In this document: positions 1 through 10,904 of the stretch, one piece after another
Numbering within the stretch: position 1 is the first letter of the stretch
Layout: every line of letters starts with the position of its first letter
NCBI GenBank assembly: GCA_033064195.1
Contig: JARBJD010000165.1
Location: 62,001-126,000 of the forward strand
Length of the DNA: 64,000 nucleotides
Direction of reading: 5' to 3'
DNA from: Blattamonas nauphoetae
Lineage: Eukaryota; Preaxostyla; Oxymonadida
Made by a program: the position numbers and the translations under genes
The notes under the pieces: generated by a model
Database searches by the model: none
What the model saw: only the letters and a program-made list of their open reading frames with translations
Told to the model about the DNA's origin: nothing

Positions 1-206
1 TGAGATGAACTAATTGTAGTGATGATGTGAATCAAAATTGAGAAAAAGAGAATAATAAAGTGTCCCTGACGGGATTCGATCCTGGGTCCGGGGAGCAAAA
101 AGCTGGTGTGCTACCGCTCGACTAAAGGGCACTTCAAAAAAGTCGCCGACTGTTTTATTTTTAGGGACTGGACTCGATGTTTTCAGACCGACCACTGCCC
201 ATGCCT
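1..206 (-). repeat. tRNA-derived SINE-like repeat, copy A (cut by window edge)
   Basis: Read on the minus strand, positions 131-61 look like a tRNA: an A-box-like TAGTCGAGCGG, a short AGC/GCT hairpin around a T-run (TTT at the anticodon place), and a B-box-like GGATCGAATCC, closed by a 7-bp acceptor-like pairing with one mismatch. The arm pairing is poor, so it is probably not a working tRNA. About 75 bases upstream and 60 downstream are shared with copy B at 3.4 kb, including a terminal block ending in GGCATGGGCAGTGG. Repetition plus a tRNA-like head indicates a SINE. The left part lies outside the window. Confidence 0.7.
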
Positions 207-611
207 CTTCCAAATGAACAGGCAATACAGTTCGTACGAAATTATGAAGAATAAATTGTGCGATTTCAGAGCAGCGGTGAATCGAATCCCGAATCATGAA
301 TCAGCCTGGGCAGCATCGCAGAAACTCATCAACGACAAGTCGTCTTTAGACGAAAAGAAACGAGCCTCAAGCACTTTGATTAAGTTACTGACTGGACTTC
401 TTTGTTTGTCCTTCGTCTCATTCATCATATTCTGCAGTCGAAAATGACGACAGTGCCACTGAATTGATGTGTAATGACATCGAAAAAGCACTTGTTAAAG
501 TTGGTTCGCTCAAAACAGCACCAGACTGGAGTGTGAAAGAGGCATCCATCCGCATTCTCAGGGTTTATAGTTGTCTGACACTTTACACGAGAACGTGAGG
601 TTAAAAGACCT

Positions 612-668
612 TAGGCATGGGCAGCGGTCGGTCCGACTGCTCGTCGACCGACCGACTGCTTTTTTTTG
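612..668 (+). repeat. SINE terminal-block relic, inverted
   Basis: GGCATGGGCAGCGGTCGGTC matches the terminal block of SINE copies A and B but in the opposite orientation, followed by repeated GTCGGTCGG-like units and a T-run. It is probably a truncated third copy. No tRNA-like head is present. Confidence 0.45.
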
Positions 669-899
669 TGATCATACCCTTTTCACGCAACTCACAGAAT
701 TGAATCCTTTCGATTGCCGTAAAAACCAAAGTATTGTCAATAAAGGAATATAAGTGAATATTTGGGAAGATTAAAGGAACAGAGAATCGATATGTTTTGA
801 ATGAAAGGGGAGAACAAGCGCTGAACACTTCTTTACTCAAATAAATGGCGGAGTTGTCTTCCATCCCTCGTTTTTTGCTCTCGCAGCAATACTGTTGTG

Positions 900-3060
900 A
901 ACACACTGTCACATCTAAACTTGTCACCACTGTTGGTGGCTGAGTCACCTGCGTCTCCAGAAGCTGAACAAGAAACTTCATTTGCGCCTTCACCGATTCC
1001 ACCTCTTTCCGACGCTTCAGGTGCTCCTACCGCTCTTCTCGCAGCTTCTTCACCTCGTTCTCCAGTGCCGCCACGTGTGTCAGCAGATAATCAACAACTG
1101 GTGTGTTTGTGATGTGCACAGACAGAAGGTAGGGGTAGGACGAAGGAGAGATCGTGGAGAGGGAGAGTGAGGAAGAGAAGAAGGCAGACTTGGTGGCGTG
1201 TTGGGTGGGGGTGGAGGGAGGACAGAGTGACGTGCGTCGGGTGGGACGGCGGGGGCCTGCACCGAAGGTAGAGACAAAATGATGAAACACAAACCTAAAA
1301 ATAGGAAACACGATCAAGACAAGAAACAGAACCACACACCGGAAAATGTGACTGGTGGAATCACGCCCATTGTGATTGTGCGCAGCCTCTCAGTCCGAAA
1401 TCGGTCGAGTATCCCTGTTTTTCCTTTCGAGCTTTGTCGCTGGCGTCGCCTGTGTATTCGAACATTCACCTAGGCTTGCTCTGCATTCCCTCGTTCCTTC
1501 CCTCCGCACTGTCCACATGATGCAGTCAGTTCGGAACGTCACACTGAAACAGCGGCGCCTGCTCTCCCTCATCCCCCAACACGTCCTCCTCCCGACTCTG
1601 TGGACACACTCAGGCTTGCACTTCCGAAGTCACGTTTCGTCTGGCAAGCAATCGGAAGACAGGATGGAGAGAGTCGGCTCCACAACTTCCTCCTTCTTCT
1701 CCTCTTCCCTCTTCTTCTCTTCCCCCATTCGCGGCACTCGGAAGAAGTTCATCGGGAGCATCCCAACCTCTCCCTTCACCTCGCCCAGCATCCACCCCTC
1801 CCCCGGCCAGTCAAACGCGTAGCAGAAGCACAACTCCCCTGCTTTGAGCCCCGACTCCTTCATGAACGCCCATGCACTCTCTTCCAACCAGTAGGGCGCT
1901 TTGACCAGGCAATGTTTGAGCAGAACTGGTGTTTCGAGACAAGCATAAACAGAGTACGTGTTTTGCATTTAGAACTTCAGAGCATGTGAAGAGAAGGTTG
2001 TTTGGTTGGATTCTTCAAAGAAAATAGGAGTGAGCACGATGGAGAAGTTCATGGTGCTCTTTTCGTCAGCTCCCTGTTCATACTCACCTTCCCCAGGAAC
2101 GAGCACATCAAGTGCATAATGTCCCGATTTTGGATCGGAATTGTGGAAATTAGTAACTACTTCGGGTGGGTATGGCACAGTGTCGACAGTACTGTTGTGA
2201 AGAAAGGTGACTGCCAAACTTGGCGGAAGGGTTGGATGAACTCGCGCAGAATCGTCTCTTAAAAGCCAGAAAGAACATGTGGCTGCTGTGTGGACAAGTA
2301 CAAATCTCAGTTCTTGGGTATTTCCTTTGTAGTTCGTCGATTGTCGATTTGACAGAAAGAGTTGATAAAATACCCTCTTGCATGAATTTCTGTTGTGAAT
2401 CCAGTTTTTTGATCAACTGCGACACTGTGTCGTTCATAGTCGTAGGGATATCCGTGTTTGAGTCTGCAATCTTCTCCAAAACCTAAATGTCGGAGAGGAA
2501 GCTGTGGTCATACGCTATCCCTCCAGACATTAGAAAACGGACCATAGGTAATCCACATCAATCTAAGCCACTTGTGGAACCGCAGCAGGTGCGACAGGGT
2601 GGAATTCGGAGCTTATGAAAGGCGTGAAGTGATAGCCGGTCACTGCTGGGATTGACAGAGGAAATGCAGTGAACGAGATCGCTTGAAGTGTAGAGGGGAT
2701 GAATTGTGTGCACGCTGAGTGGAAATATCGGGGTTGGGGAGGCGACGATTCCGTTGTCACAACCGACCAAGAATGTTGGGAGAAGGAGTAAGCCCACAGC
2801 TTGTTCTCTGACCTTTCCGATGTCCGACCTCCAAAAACAATCATCGAGCGAGACACAGGTGAGTATACAGCCACATGCGAGCAGATCGGTGGTGGTCGGT
2901 TCTTGCCTGGCGTCAGGAAGGTCTAGGTCTGTGCCACGATATCAAGTGAGTACAAAGCATTCAATCGGTGCTGATTCATTCCCCAAATCCACACAGTGTT
3001 CCATTCTTCATCACCACCGGGTAGAGATAGCGTGGAGATGGTCGACGATGGTGGATGGAC
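900..3060 (-). pseudogene. Broken kelch-repeat / SH3-like / coiled-coil protein gene
   Basis: From 3060 down to about 2560 the minus strand encodes two kelch-type blades (MIVFGGRTSERSENKLWAY followed by W and PPQPRYFHSA, preceded by a blade with NTVWIWG). An in-frame TAG stands where the first blade should have its Trp. At about 1965-1740 a separate minus frame gives an SH3-like domain (GEGWMLGEVKGEVGMLPMNF). At 1095-900 there is a leucine-heptad coiled coil (LLTHVAALENEVKKLREER), interrupted by another stop. The pieces lie in collinear order on one strand but in different frames, without consistent splice sites. I read this as the remains of one kelch-SH3-coil protein. The order of domains is seen, and the single-gene origin is inference. 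Between 206 and 900 only the repeat relics are recognisable. Confidence 0.5.
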
Positions 3061-3308
3061 AAGACATCAACTTCACATAAATGATGAGAAAGAGGTTGAT
3101 AAGAGTGTAAAAACAATGTAAAAGCACACTGATGTTGTGAATGTTCGTTTTCTCTTCTCAAAATGCCTATTTCCGAGTTGGGCTGGATCACGTCATCATT
3201 TGCTGACAAATGAAGAGAAAGAGGTTGTAAAGGATGAAAAAGAAACAAAACACCATTTCATCATCATCTGGGTGAGTGGAAAAGTTGAGAGAACGAAGAG
3301 AAGGAGTC

Positions 3309-3617
3309 GGAGTCGGTCGGTCAGGCCGACTTTTTGTCCGATGTTGGGGAAGGACAGACCGACTCAGGGACTCTTGAACTACGACGTTTTGAATATTAAT
3401 TTCGAGAAAAATGAGATGAAATAATTATAGTGATGTTGTGAATCAAAAATGAGAAAATGTGAACAATAAAGTGACACTGGCGGGATTCGATCCTTGGTCC
3501 GGGGAACAAAAAGCTATCGTGCTACAGCTAGACTAAAGGGCACTTCAAATTAGTCGCCGACTGTTTTATTTTTAGGGACTGGACTAGATCTTTTCAGACC
3601 GACCACTGCCCATGCCT
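3309..3617 (-). repeat. tRNA-derived SINE-like repeat, copy B
   Basis: This is a second copy of the repeat at the window start, same strand, with roughly 85-90% identity by eye over 3412-3617. The tRNA-like head is at 3542-3472, with the B-box GGATCGAATCC unchanged and the A-box altered. The downstream part (3309-3370) carries GTCGGTCGGTC units like those in the terminal block, so I place the far end near 3309. The minus-strand 5' end is the same GGCATGGGCAGTGG block as in copy A. Confidence 0.65.
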
Positions 3618-3621
3618 AAAA

Positions 3622-3652
3622 GACCTCACCTCCCCATTTTGGAGGTGAGGTC
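3622..3652. other. Perfect 12-bp hairpin
   Basis: GACCTCACCTCC, a 7-base loop, then the exact complement GGAGGTGAGGTC. It directly abuts the end of SINE copy B. It could be a residue of the insertion or a short foldback repeat. There is no T-run that would suggest a terminator. Confidence 0.5.
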
Positions 3653-4300
3653 TCCTGGTGTCCAAATTAGGACACTCAAATGTGAAAAAAGTGAGATCAT
3701 CGACCACATCACGACTCTCCGACACCATTTCGCACCTTAAATTTCCTTCAATTTCACCGGACACAGTTGAATTTCTCTTTTTTTCGCAAAAAACACAGAA
3801 ATTGTCACTTGATCCAGATGACATAAAAGTTGGTGGGTTGGATCAATTCTCAGTTTTTCCATCGAGTGATCCAACGAGACTTTCAATTTGATTTTAGATG
3901 TGAAATGAGCTTCTCGAATCCATTTAATGAAAAAAAAGAGGAAATTTCTCCTTGATAGAGCTTATTGAGATAATCGAAGCGAAAAACAGCACCTCATTTT
4001 TTTCCACTATCCATCTCATATTTAGAAATTTTGTTCAATCTATAATCAATTTTTCATGAAATGAGAATCCTCGTGAAAATTAAACCAAAAACATAAATTA
4101 GAATAGAGGTGATAGTAGTGTCAAAAATCCACGCCATGTCAATAATTCACGATCTTTGAGGAAATGACTGGTGAGGACATTCTAAGGACAGGGCTGGACG
4201 ATTTCGAGATATAGAGGTCAAAGATCTGAGGAGAAGGTGCCATTTTACGTGCAATGGGTTGATCAAGACGAATTAAGTCCATTTCTCCTTTACACATCAA
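3653..4300. other. Gene-poor spacer with an inverted copy of a 44-bp motif
   Basis: No supportable gene is visible; the sequence is AT-rich with short frames only. At 4112-4156, on the minus strand, it holds AAGATCGTGAATTATTGA, then CGTGGATTTTTGAC and CTACTAT. This is a near match to the sequence sitting directly upstream of the start codon at 9606. Confidence 0.5.
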
Positions 4301-4309
4301 TTAAGCAAG

Positions 4310-5260
4310 TGGATTATGATGAAAATAACATTAAACTTGAATTGAATGAAGAGTTGAGATGTTTAGAGAATGGGTGGAAGTAGTGACAAATTGGGATTGA
4401 TCGACTCACTTCCCTGCTGTCTTTCCGTCTCAATCTCCATATGTAGAGCTTCCTTCACTCGCTCGTCCTTCTTCGCTCTTCTTTGTTCGCTCTTCCTTCC
4501 TCTCTCTTCCTTCTTTGCTCGTCCTTCTTGGCTCTTTCTTCCTCTCTCTTCCTTCTTCGCTCTTCTTTGTCTGGCTCTTCCTTCCCTCCTTCCTTCTTTG
4601 CTCGTCCTTCTTGGCTCTTTCTTCCTCTCTCTTCCTTCTTCGCTCTTCTTTGTTTGCTCTTCCTTCTTCGCTTTGCTTTCTTCGCTCTTCCTTCCTCTCT
4701 CTTCCTTATTGGCTCTTCTTGTTTTGCTCTTCCTTCTTCTTCTCTTCGTTTTGCAGTGTCTTCTTGGCTGCCTAGTCTTCTTCTTTCTCTATACTTTCCA
4801 CTTTAATCATGTCCTTCTGGTGTTAGTGGGAGGGGATTGGCATTCAGCTCAAGGAAGGTCGTCGCCGAACAGATTCGTCTAAAATATCTGAAATAGAAGA
4901 GACGAGAGAATGATAGAAAGGATGAAGAGTAGGAAGAGAGAACATGGGAGAGAGAGGAGAAGAATGGAATGAAATGAACAAAGCGTTGCTCTGGTCGATC
5001 ATGATGATTGGCTTTTAGATCTGTCCGTTCGTCACTTGTTCCATCAAATCCGCATTCAAACAAAACAAAATCACCGTACGTACCTGCGTCGGCGTGGGGA
5101 AAATCTGATCTGATCGGCGATGATGATAGAGAGTGTTGGGTGGATGGTCTCTGGCGACGCAAGATCGCTCATTTCTGTAGAAGATCTTCGTTGTGTTGTA
5201 GGTGATGAAGATGGCGGGGATGGGAGAGCGCATTGGGCGATTGGTCATCATGGGTTTTGG
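4310..5260 (-). pseudogene. Possible spliced gene ending in a highly charged coiled coil
   Basis: The pyrimidine-rich, repetitive stretch at 4440-4790 is open on the minus strand for about 160 codons and reads as Lys/Arg/Glu-rich repeats such as KKEERGRKSEE and RRAKKDER, then MEIETERQQGSESINPN. This is typical of a long charged helix. The frame opens just after an AG (GTATAG) near 4790. Upstream, at about 5090, there is a strong donor (CGACGCAG then GTACGTACGG) ending an open stretch rich in Ser and Pro. I could not join these pieces with certainty. The repeat units of about 50-60 bases (CTCTTCCTTCTTCGCTC and variants) also make this a minisatellite. It may be a relic or a poorly conserved gene. 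Confidence 0.35.
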
Positions 5261-5379
5261 ACGACGATGAGAAGACTTGGTTGAACAAGGTCAGAGTGTT
5301 CTGCATGTATCCCTTCCCCAAACTCCTCGTTCACCTTCATCTTCTGAACAGATTCAGTGTTCGTGATTTCTGTTTATTG

Positions 5380-8300
5380 GAGCGACAGTACTTGTGTGTT
5401 CAGAACGATGCAGCAGTCCATCAAACATGCTAGTTCCTGTGTCATCCCATTTGTGAGTGCTTTGAAAAGGAGGTGCGACAACCGGAGTCTTCGTTGATGT
5501 CTGATGCTTCTACAAATGCACAAGACAAGATAGTGAGAAGGCCTGCTGACACAGAAAGGAGAACTACCCGACTCCGATGTCCGCAATCACAATTGTGTCC
5601 CACTCAGTTTCACCCTCAAATGTCCCTGTGCCAGCGACGAGCAAGGAAGCTGGACGAGCCCACAGTTGGCAAACGAATGACCAGATGTCACAACATTCAC
5701 ATCCCCACTCGTGTGCGCATTCCAAATCAGAAGCAGTGATACTTCGGTGTTCGACGAGGCAATTCTAGTTTCGAAGGCGGACGTCATCGATGTCACTTGG
5801 TCAGCTGCTGTCGAGTCAGACACATCCACGAACAGCGGGGCTCCCTTCGCTGAGACACAGCAGACGAGAGACCCCTGAGCGGATCCGCTGTTGGCCAGTG
5901 TGCTTTCAGTATTCCCTCCAAAAGCTCAGCCAGAAACATTACAATCTCTTTCGCGTCTGTATCTTCAGTCGATCGATCTTGAGAGCCTCCATCAAAGAGA
6001 AGTGACTAGAGTGTCAGAGTGTACCCAGATATAGAGATTGTTGCGGTTGACGAGACTGAGATAGTCGTTGTCGGCGAGTTCCTTGACAATGCGATGTCGT
6101 TCGTCGAGAACGAGAGCGTATCGCTCAGAGACATTGAATCGGTGATCGAGAGTGTGTGAAAAACAACACCAGCCAGATGCGACAAGGCGACTTCAAACTG
6201 GTTACATCCACAATCTCGACTGTCATCGCTTCGTCTTGTGCGAGGTTGAGTAGCAGACTCACAGAGCGGTTGTTAAAATCGGCTTACTCGTTCAGGTCTG
6301 TCTCCACAAGATTTGAAAGTTCACTCAGTCGCTGTCCCATGTCCTAGGCACCTGTCCTTGAAAGCCCAGTCTGCCCAACCGCGACCATCTCTGACGGTTA
6401 CAGAGGTGATGTCTCCCAGATATGACTCGTCTTCTCGATCTCTCCCAATCATTCACTCCGCAACGGTGCTCCCAAACTTCAACCAGCTCATTGTGCGCAG
6501 ATGGACAGTCAGATTCGTGCACACTGCGCCCACCATCCTTCGACGGAAACACAACACTCGATATCAGCGACTGCAGCACACAGCTCGATTCCTTGTTCCT
6601 TCACCAAGCAGCGGGTTCGACGAGTCGGCCATGTCCAAGCTCGTCGTGGTTGTTTTGATGTTCTGGCGAGTTTTATGTGGTTGGGGATGATTGTCGATGA
6701 CGATGAGTCGTCATCATCTTTCTCGTCGATCTTCAGATTTAGTCTGTTCATCTGAGCTGGATGCGTAGTCTGATGTGGTTCATCTTGTCCAGATTGGCGT
6801 ATCGTGGTATGATCTGTCTCCGACTCATCCGATGTGCCAGAACCCTCAGTTGAGAAAGGGTGTCGTCGATTCAGGGATGCCTATTGACCCGGATAACGTA
6901 AACATCCACTTCACTTTTGTTGGCAACGTGCCTGTCTAGTGCGAACAACCAGCAAAGAAACCAGTAGGCAAGTTTGGACCTCCTCCAACCCGAGCTGGCC
7001 TGTTCCGCAGACTAGTCAGTGACTGTGACCGAAACTGTGCTTCGCTCGCACTTTCTTCTTCCTTATCGTCTCCCGATTTTGGTTGTGCAGCTTGATTGTC
7101 CATCTCAGTGGGAGTTTAATCCGAGATCAGGCGTGTTTCCTCGCTTCGAGCAAGAATGACAGCTGCTGAGAGCGGCTGAGGGAGGACGAGTGGTGGGACG
7201 ACGGGCGGCGTGTGGGTTGAAAGGCGGTGAAAGCGAGGTCGGAGTGGGCGGATCTTGTTCCAGTCTTTCGACACATTCAGCTCGTTGGACAGTTCTTTGT
7301 TCGATTTCAGAAGACGGGATCTCCTTGAATCCGCCCAGTTGTTGATCACTTAGTCTGCCATAATTTCACGCCGCTCCTTCAGACGAAGTTCAATTTGCCG
7401 TTTCTCTTCGGCGTGCAATGTCGAGGTGGCTCAAACTGTTCGTTTGGGAGCAAATAGGTCAACGTTCCCCTTCATCGCCTCTTCTTCAATTCGCTTGATG
7501 AACTGAAGACGAAACCCAATTCGTTTCTCACGATCGATGTCAAGTCTCAGCAGTGTATCTTGTTCTGGTGATGTAGTACGCCTTCAAACACGTAGTCTCA
7601 GTGTCATCCAATTTGTGAGCGATTTGAGAGGCAAGAGTACGAGAATGTGGAGCAGCAGACGAGAAACTCCTGAGTGGATCGAGTCAGACAACGAAGAGGA
7701 GGGTTCATGCGTCATCCATTTCTGCAAAGATCACTCCACAATTGACAGCTGAACAATCCGAGAACGATATCGAGCCGACAAGGACAGAGTGTGATGGTCC
7801 GGCAGGAGAGGCGAGCGGGCGAGGACGAACTTGCTGAATGTTGTGCTTACACTCCTCCCTCGCTTGGAGTTTTCCTCCGCTTGAATGTAGTTATATTTGG
7901 CATCGCTTGTTCACTCAGTCTGAGGCTTCCATGAGAACTCGTCCGTCATTCGCTTGTCTCTTCCTCGTACTCGATAGCTCCGTCATTGTCCCACGTGCAA
8001 GGCAGCCGTCCACGAAGGCCCATTCAGCTGTGACCACAAAGTCACTGCCAGTGCTAGCAGAGGCGAGATAGCACAGACTGGGCTTGGGTTCTGCAGCTCG
8101 ACGGGTGGAACAGAAGCGTAAAGAAGTCTGCTGTGCCAGTAGTGATGGTCGGGCCAGCCGCAGCTGGAGGCAATTCCATGGCACCATGGTGAAACAGCTG
8201 GCTCTGTTGTAAAGGGATGGAGAGAGGGTTGGGCGAGGGAGAGCTGCAGAGAGAGTGTGGTGGAGGTGTCTTGTTCATTCGGAAGCAGCGGAATCCCAAG

Positions 8301-8990
8301 CTCTCATCGAACAGCCCAAAAATGTCCAGTACAACAAACACGATGCCCTCGTTGTTCATCACCTCCACCACGTTACTCCCAAACTTCAACCAGCTTAGAG
8401 TGTGAAGATGGCTTGTCAGATGACGTCATGTCACGGAAAAAGGCGCGATCGACACAAAATGTTGCAGAAATAGTGACGTTGTTCGACGGCGGCATAAATC
8501 ACTGAATGAGACTCCACTCGCTTCAAACATTGCAGAGGAGCATAAAAAGATGGGTGACGGGGTCTGAATAGGTTTGTCAAGATTGACTCTTCCGTCTGCC
8601 CTCATTCGCTCTTCAATAACCATATCTTCACGCTCGTCTGTTTCTCGCGACAGAATCGTGCCGATGATTTCAACAGAAGAGTTTCCATTCGACAGTACAA
8701 CAAGCTGGTCAACAATCGAACGCAAGAAGAACATCACGGTATCAGCGTGACAGATTCGGATCGCTGCTGATTCGTCAACTTGCTTTGACTTCCTGTCTCC
8801 GCTGTTGAGATCACAGCAGTGCAAATTATGTCAGAGCTGTTGCGAGTGCTTGAATCCAATTTGGTGTACAGAACACCTCCCATGGCTTCCGAATGATCCT
8901 CGTTGAAAGATGGCTTGGTGATCATGATTGGAGCGTGTTACAGCACCATGACATGGAGACAACTTTTTCCATTTTGGTGAGAGGTGTTGT
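5380..8990 (-). pseudogene. Tandemly repeated, decayed coding relics, family unknown
   Basis: Several minus-strand stretches look coding in composition but are broken into short open pieces: 8824-8430 (VDQLVVLSNGNSSVEIIGTI), 8390-8250 (LSWLKFGSNVVEVMNNEGIV, FGLFDESLGF), 6510-6160 (LSWLKFGSTVAE, NLAQDEAMTVEIVDVTSLKS) and 6135-6020 (ALVLDERHRIVKELADND). The block CTCCCAAACTTCAACCAGCT occurs at about 6472 and again at 8369. GTCATCCCATTTGTGAG at 5440 is matched by GTCATCCAATTTGTGAG near 7605. So the region is a roughly 2 kb unit duplicated in tandem and then decayed. I do not recognise the family. Confidence 0.4.
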
Positions 8991-9605
8991 GGAGAATTAG
9001 TTGGACAGATTCGAAGACACAACGAACGATCGCTTTGTGAAAGTTGTTTTCAATCAAGACCAACCCGGTTTTCAAATAGAAAAGGCATATAGGGATTGTC
9101 ATAAGGACACCATCTGTCAGATCGTTGTTGCTTGTAAGCACTATCCGAAGATGAACATGAGTGAACTGATCAAGAGTTTTGTGATCATGGCAGCTATTGA
9201 ATGTGCGGTCAATTAGTGTGAAGAGTGATAACAATAGTATATCTTCGAATAACGAGTCAAAAGAATCAATTCAATCTCATTAATGGTGAGTATCGATTCT
9301 GTTCAATGCTGATCATTCCCATAAATTGGTAGCATTTTGGGGGATCTCTGAACAAATAACTCTTAGTGATCAATTCTAGTTCAATTCATCCTTCGCTTTC
9401 CATTTTCACTTGTTTTTCCACCATTATCCGCTTATTTGACTTAGCAATGTTGATCAGGTATTTCAGCCCACACTTTCTTCAGTTCTCATCCCAGTTGAAA
9501 AGTGTCAAATAGCTTAACCACTTAAGGAAAAACATCACACCATCGGTAGTATTGTCTGGTTTGAAGATCGTGAATTATTGATTTTCGTGGATTATTGACG
9601 CTACT
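8991..9605. other. Spacer with a weak plus-strand coding-like stretch and an upstream motif
   Basis: At 9001-9216 the plus strand is open for 71 codons (KDTICQIVVACKHYPKMNMS is a sample) and ends in TAG. No convincing start or splice partner is seen, so I do not call a gene. 9240-9560 holds nothing recognisable. 9564-9607 carries the 44-bp motif (CGTGAATTATTGA, then CGTGGATTATTGAC) whose last bases overlap the ATG at 9606. Two near-repeats of CGTGRATTWTTGA lie inside it, so it may be a promoter or initiator element. Confidence 0.35.
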
Positions 9606-10389
9606 ATGAGGGTGAGTCAGGTGAGGACCCGATCCAAACCCTGCGCATTCTGTTCGTCATTTCTATTTCTTTCAGGTCTGGAAATTGGTTAGTCGCCTGT
9701 GTGAACGAACGGGCCACCATGATTTCACCGAAAATCGCTGTTATCTCTTCAACAAGGTCTGCAAGGCAGGTCTTGATGAGCTGCTGTCGTTTGCCACATT
9801 GAAACCGAACTCAACAGGGGGACAAGTGCCTCTGTTATCGTTCGGAAAGAAAGAGACGATTGGACGGACAGTGATGGAGGGAATGGTGAATGTGATGAAC
9901 TTCGCAGACACTCCTCCCTTAATTTCGAGCCTCTGTGCGATGACATGAACACAGAATGCGAACATGGCGAGTTGTGCTCTGCACTCGCTTGCGAATGGTC
10001 TTCGCACTTATCCGCATCTGAAGAGGAATCTGATGGACCGGTCGATCCGCTTTCCAACGGGACAGAATATCCCAAAAGTTTCATTTCCCTTTTCAGCGAT
10101 TTTGGAGGAAGTGAAAAAGAGGGAAGATACCAACATCAAAAAAGCGCATGCTGGCCTTGTCGCAGAATTGGCTGTTCCTATTCCATCGGAATACGATTCA
10201 TATCCCGATGAGAAAGATAGCGCAAGTGAGAGCGAGAACAAGCCGCAAGATTCACCAGCTGTGTCTGAACCTTCAGAAGATGAATCTGCAGCAGAAGAGG
10301 TAATTCAAAAGCAGAAACGGCAAGAATCCTCGAAAGGGGATGAACAGAAGAAAGCAGGAACAAAGAAAAAACCTAAAACGAAGAAGTAA
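9606..10389 (+). pseudogene. Small hypothetical gene with a Lys-rich tail and one in-frame TGA
   Basis: Exon 1 is just ATGAGG (9606-9611). A 64-base intron follows (GTGAGT...TTTCAG, 9612-9675), and exon 2 runs from 9676 to the TAA at 10387-10389. The frame is continuous across the junction (M-R-V-W-K-L-V-S-R-L). One TGA interrupts it at 9946-9948 (ISSLCAMT, stop, TQNANMASCALHSL), and the protein-like sequence continues in the same frame on both sides. The middle has helix-rich, HEAT-like composition. The end is acidic, then basic (KKAGTKKKPKTKK). No intron fits around the TGA, so it is either a fresh nonsense change from CGA or an assembly error. Family unknown. Confidence 0.55.
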
Positions 10390-10904
10390 TACTCAGAACA
10401 TCATCTCTCTCGATTGGTCAATCTTCGACCACCCACGTCATATTCACATTTTCTGTTCTAGTCATACCATTCTGTTCACAAAGTGATTAAAATGAACAGA
10501 GCGGGATTCGAGTTCAGTCATGGTTGGTCGGTATTATGGGCCTTGATCTCAAGTTGGACATGGTTTACCGACTGATTTTCAACGTTACAAATCAAAATAA
10601 GCAATTCCGTCTCCAAATCATCAAACGAATCTTCGTGACACCTTTATGTCTTGATTTGTCTTGATCTCTGATTCAGAAGAAAGGACAGTGTCAGAAGTCG
10701 TCTTGTTCAAGTGTCCAGAAGAATTAGTGTTCCTGGGAGAGAGACAGGAATGAAGATAATCACGAAAGATGAGATGATCGCAGAGACACAAGAGGCTCAT
10801 CTTGTTATCGGACTGAGCAGTCGTTACGTCCTTTAGCGATCATATTGGCATGTAGTATTTCGACTCTTCACAGAATGAGCAGCGATTGAACGAGGTGGCA
10901 TCAG
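10390..10904. other. Intergenic region with a faint tRNA-like relic
   Basis: This is 515 bases between convergent genes. At about 10501-10580 the plus strand has GCGGGATTCGAGTTC followed by GGTTGGTCGG and ACCGACTG, recalling the B-box and the GTCGG-rich end of the SINE at 1-206. It is probably a very degraded copy. Nothing else is recognisable. Confidence 0.3.

Noticed and set aside
61-131. Functional tRNA gene on the minus strand
   Set aside because: D-arm and anticodon stem pair poorly and the sequence is part of a repeat with a second diverged copy.
4370-4882. 170-codon plus-strand ORF rich in Ser, Leu and Phe
   Set aside because: It is the shadow of the pyrimidine-rich repeat. Two other plus frames are open there too, and the minus strand gives a more sensible charged coil.
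9946-9948. Recoded TGA (selenocysteine or altered code)
   Set aside because: Other genes here end in TGA and the flanks give no Sec context. A lone nonsense change or read error is simpler.
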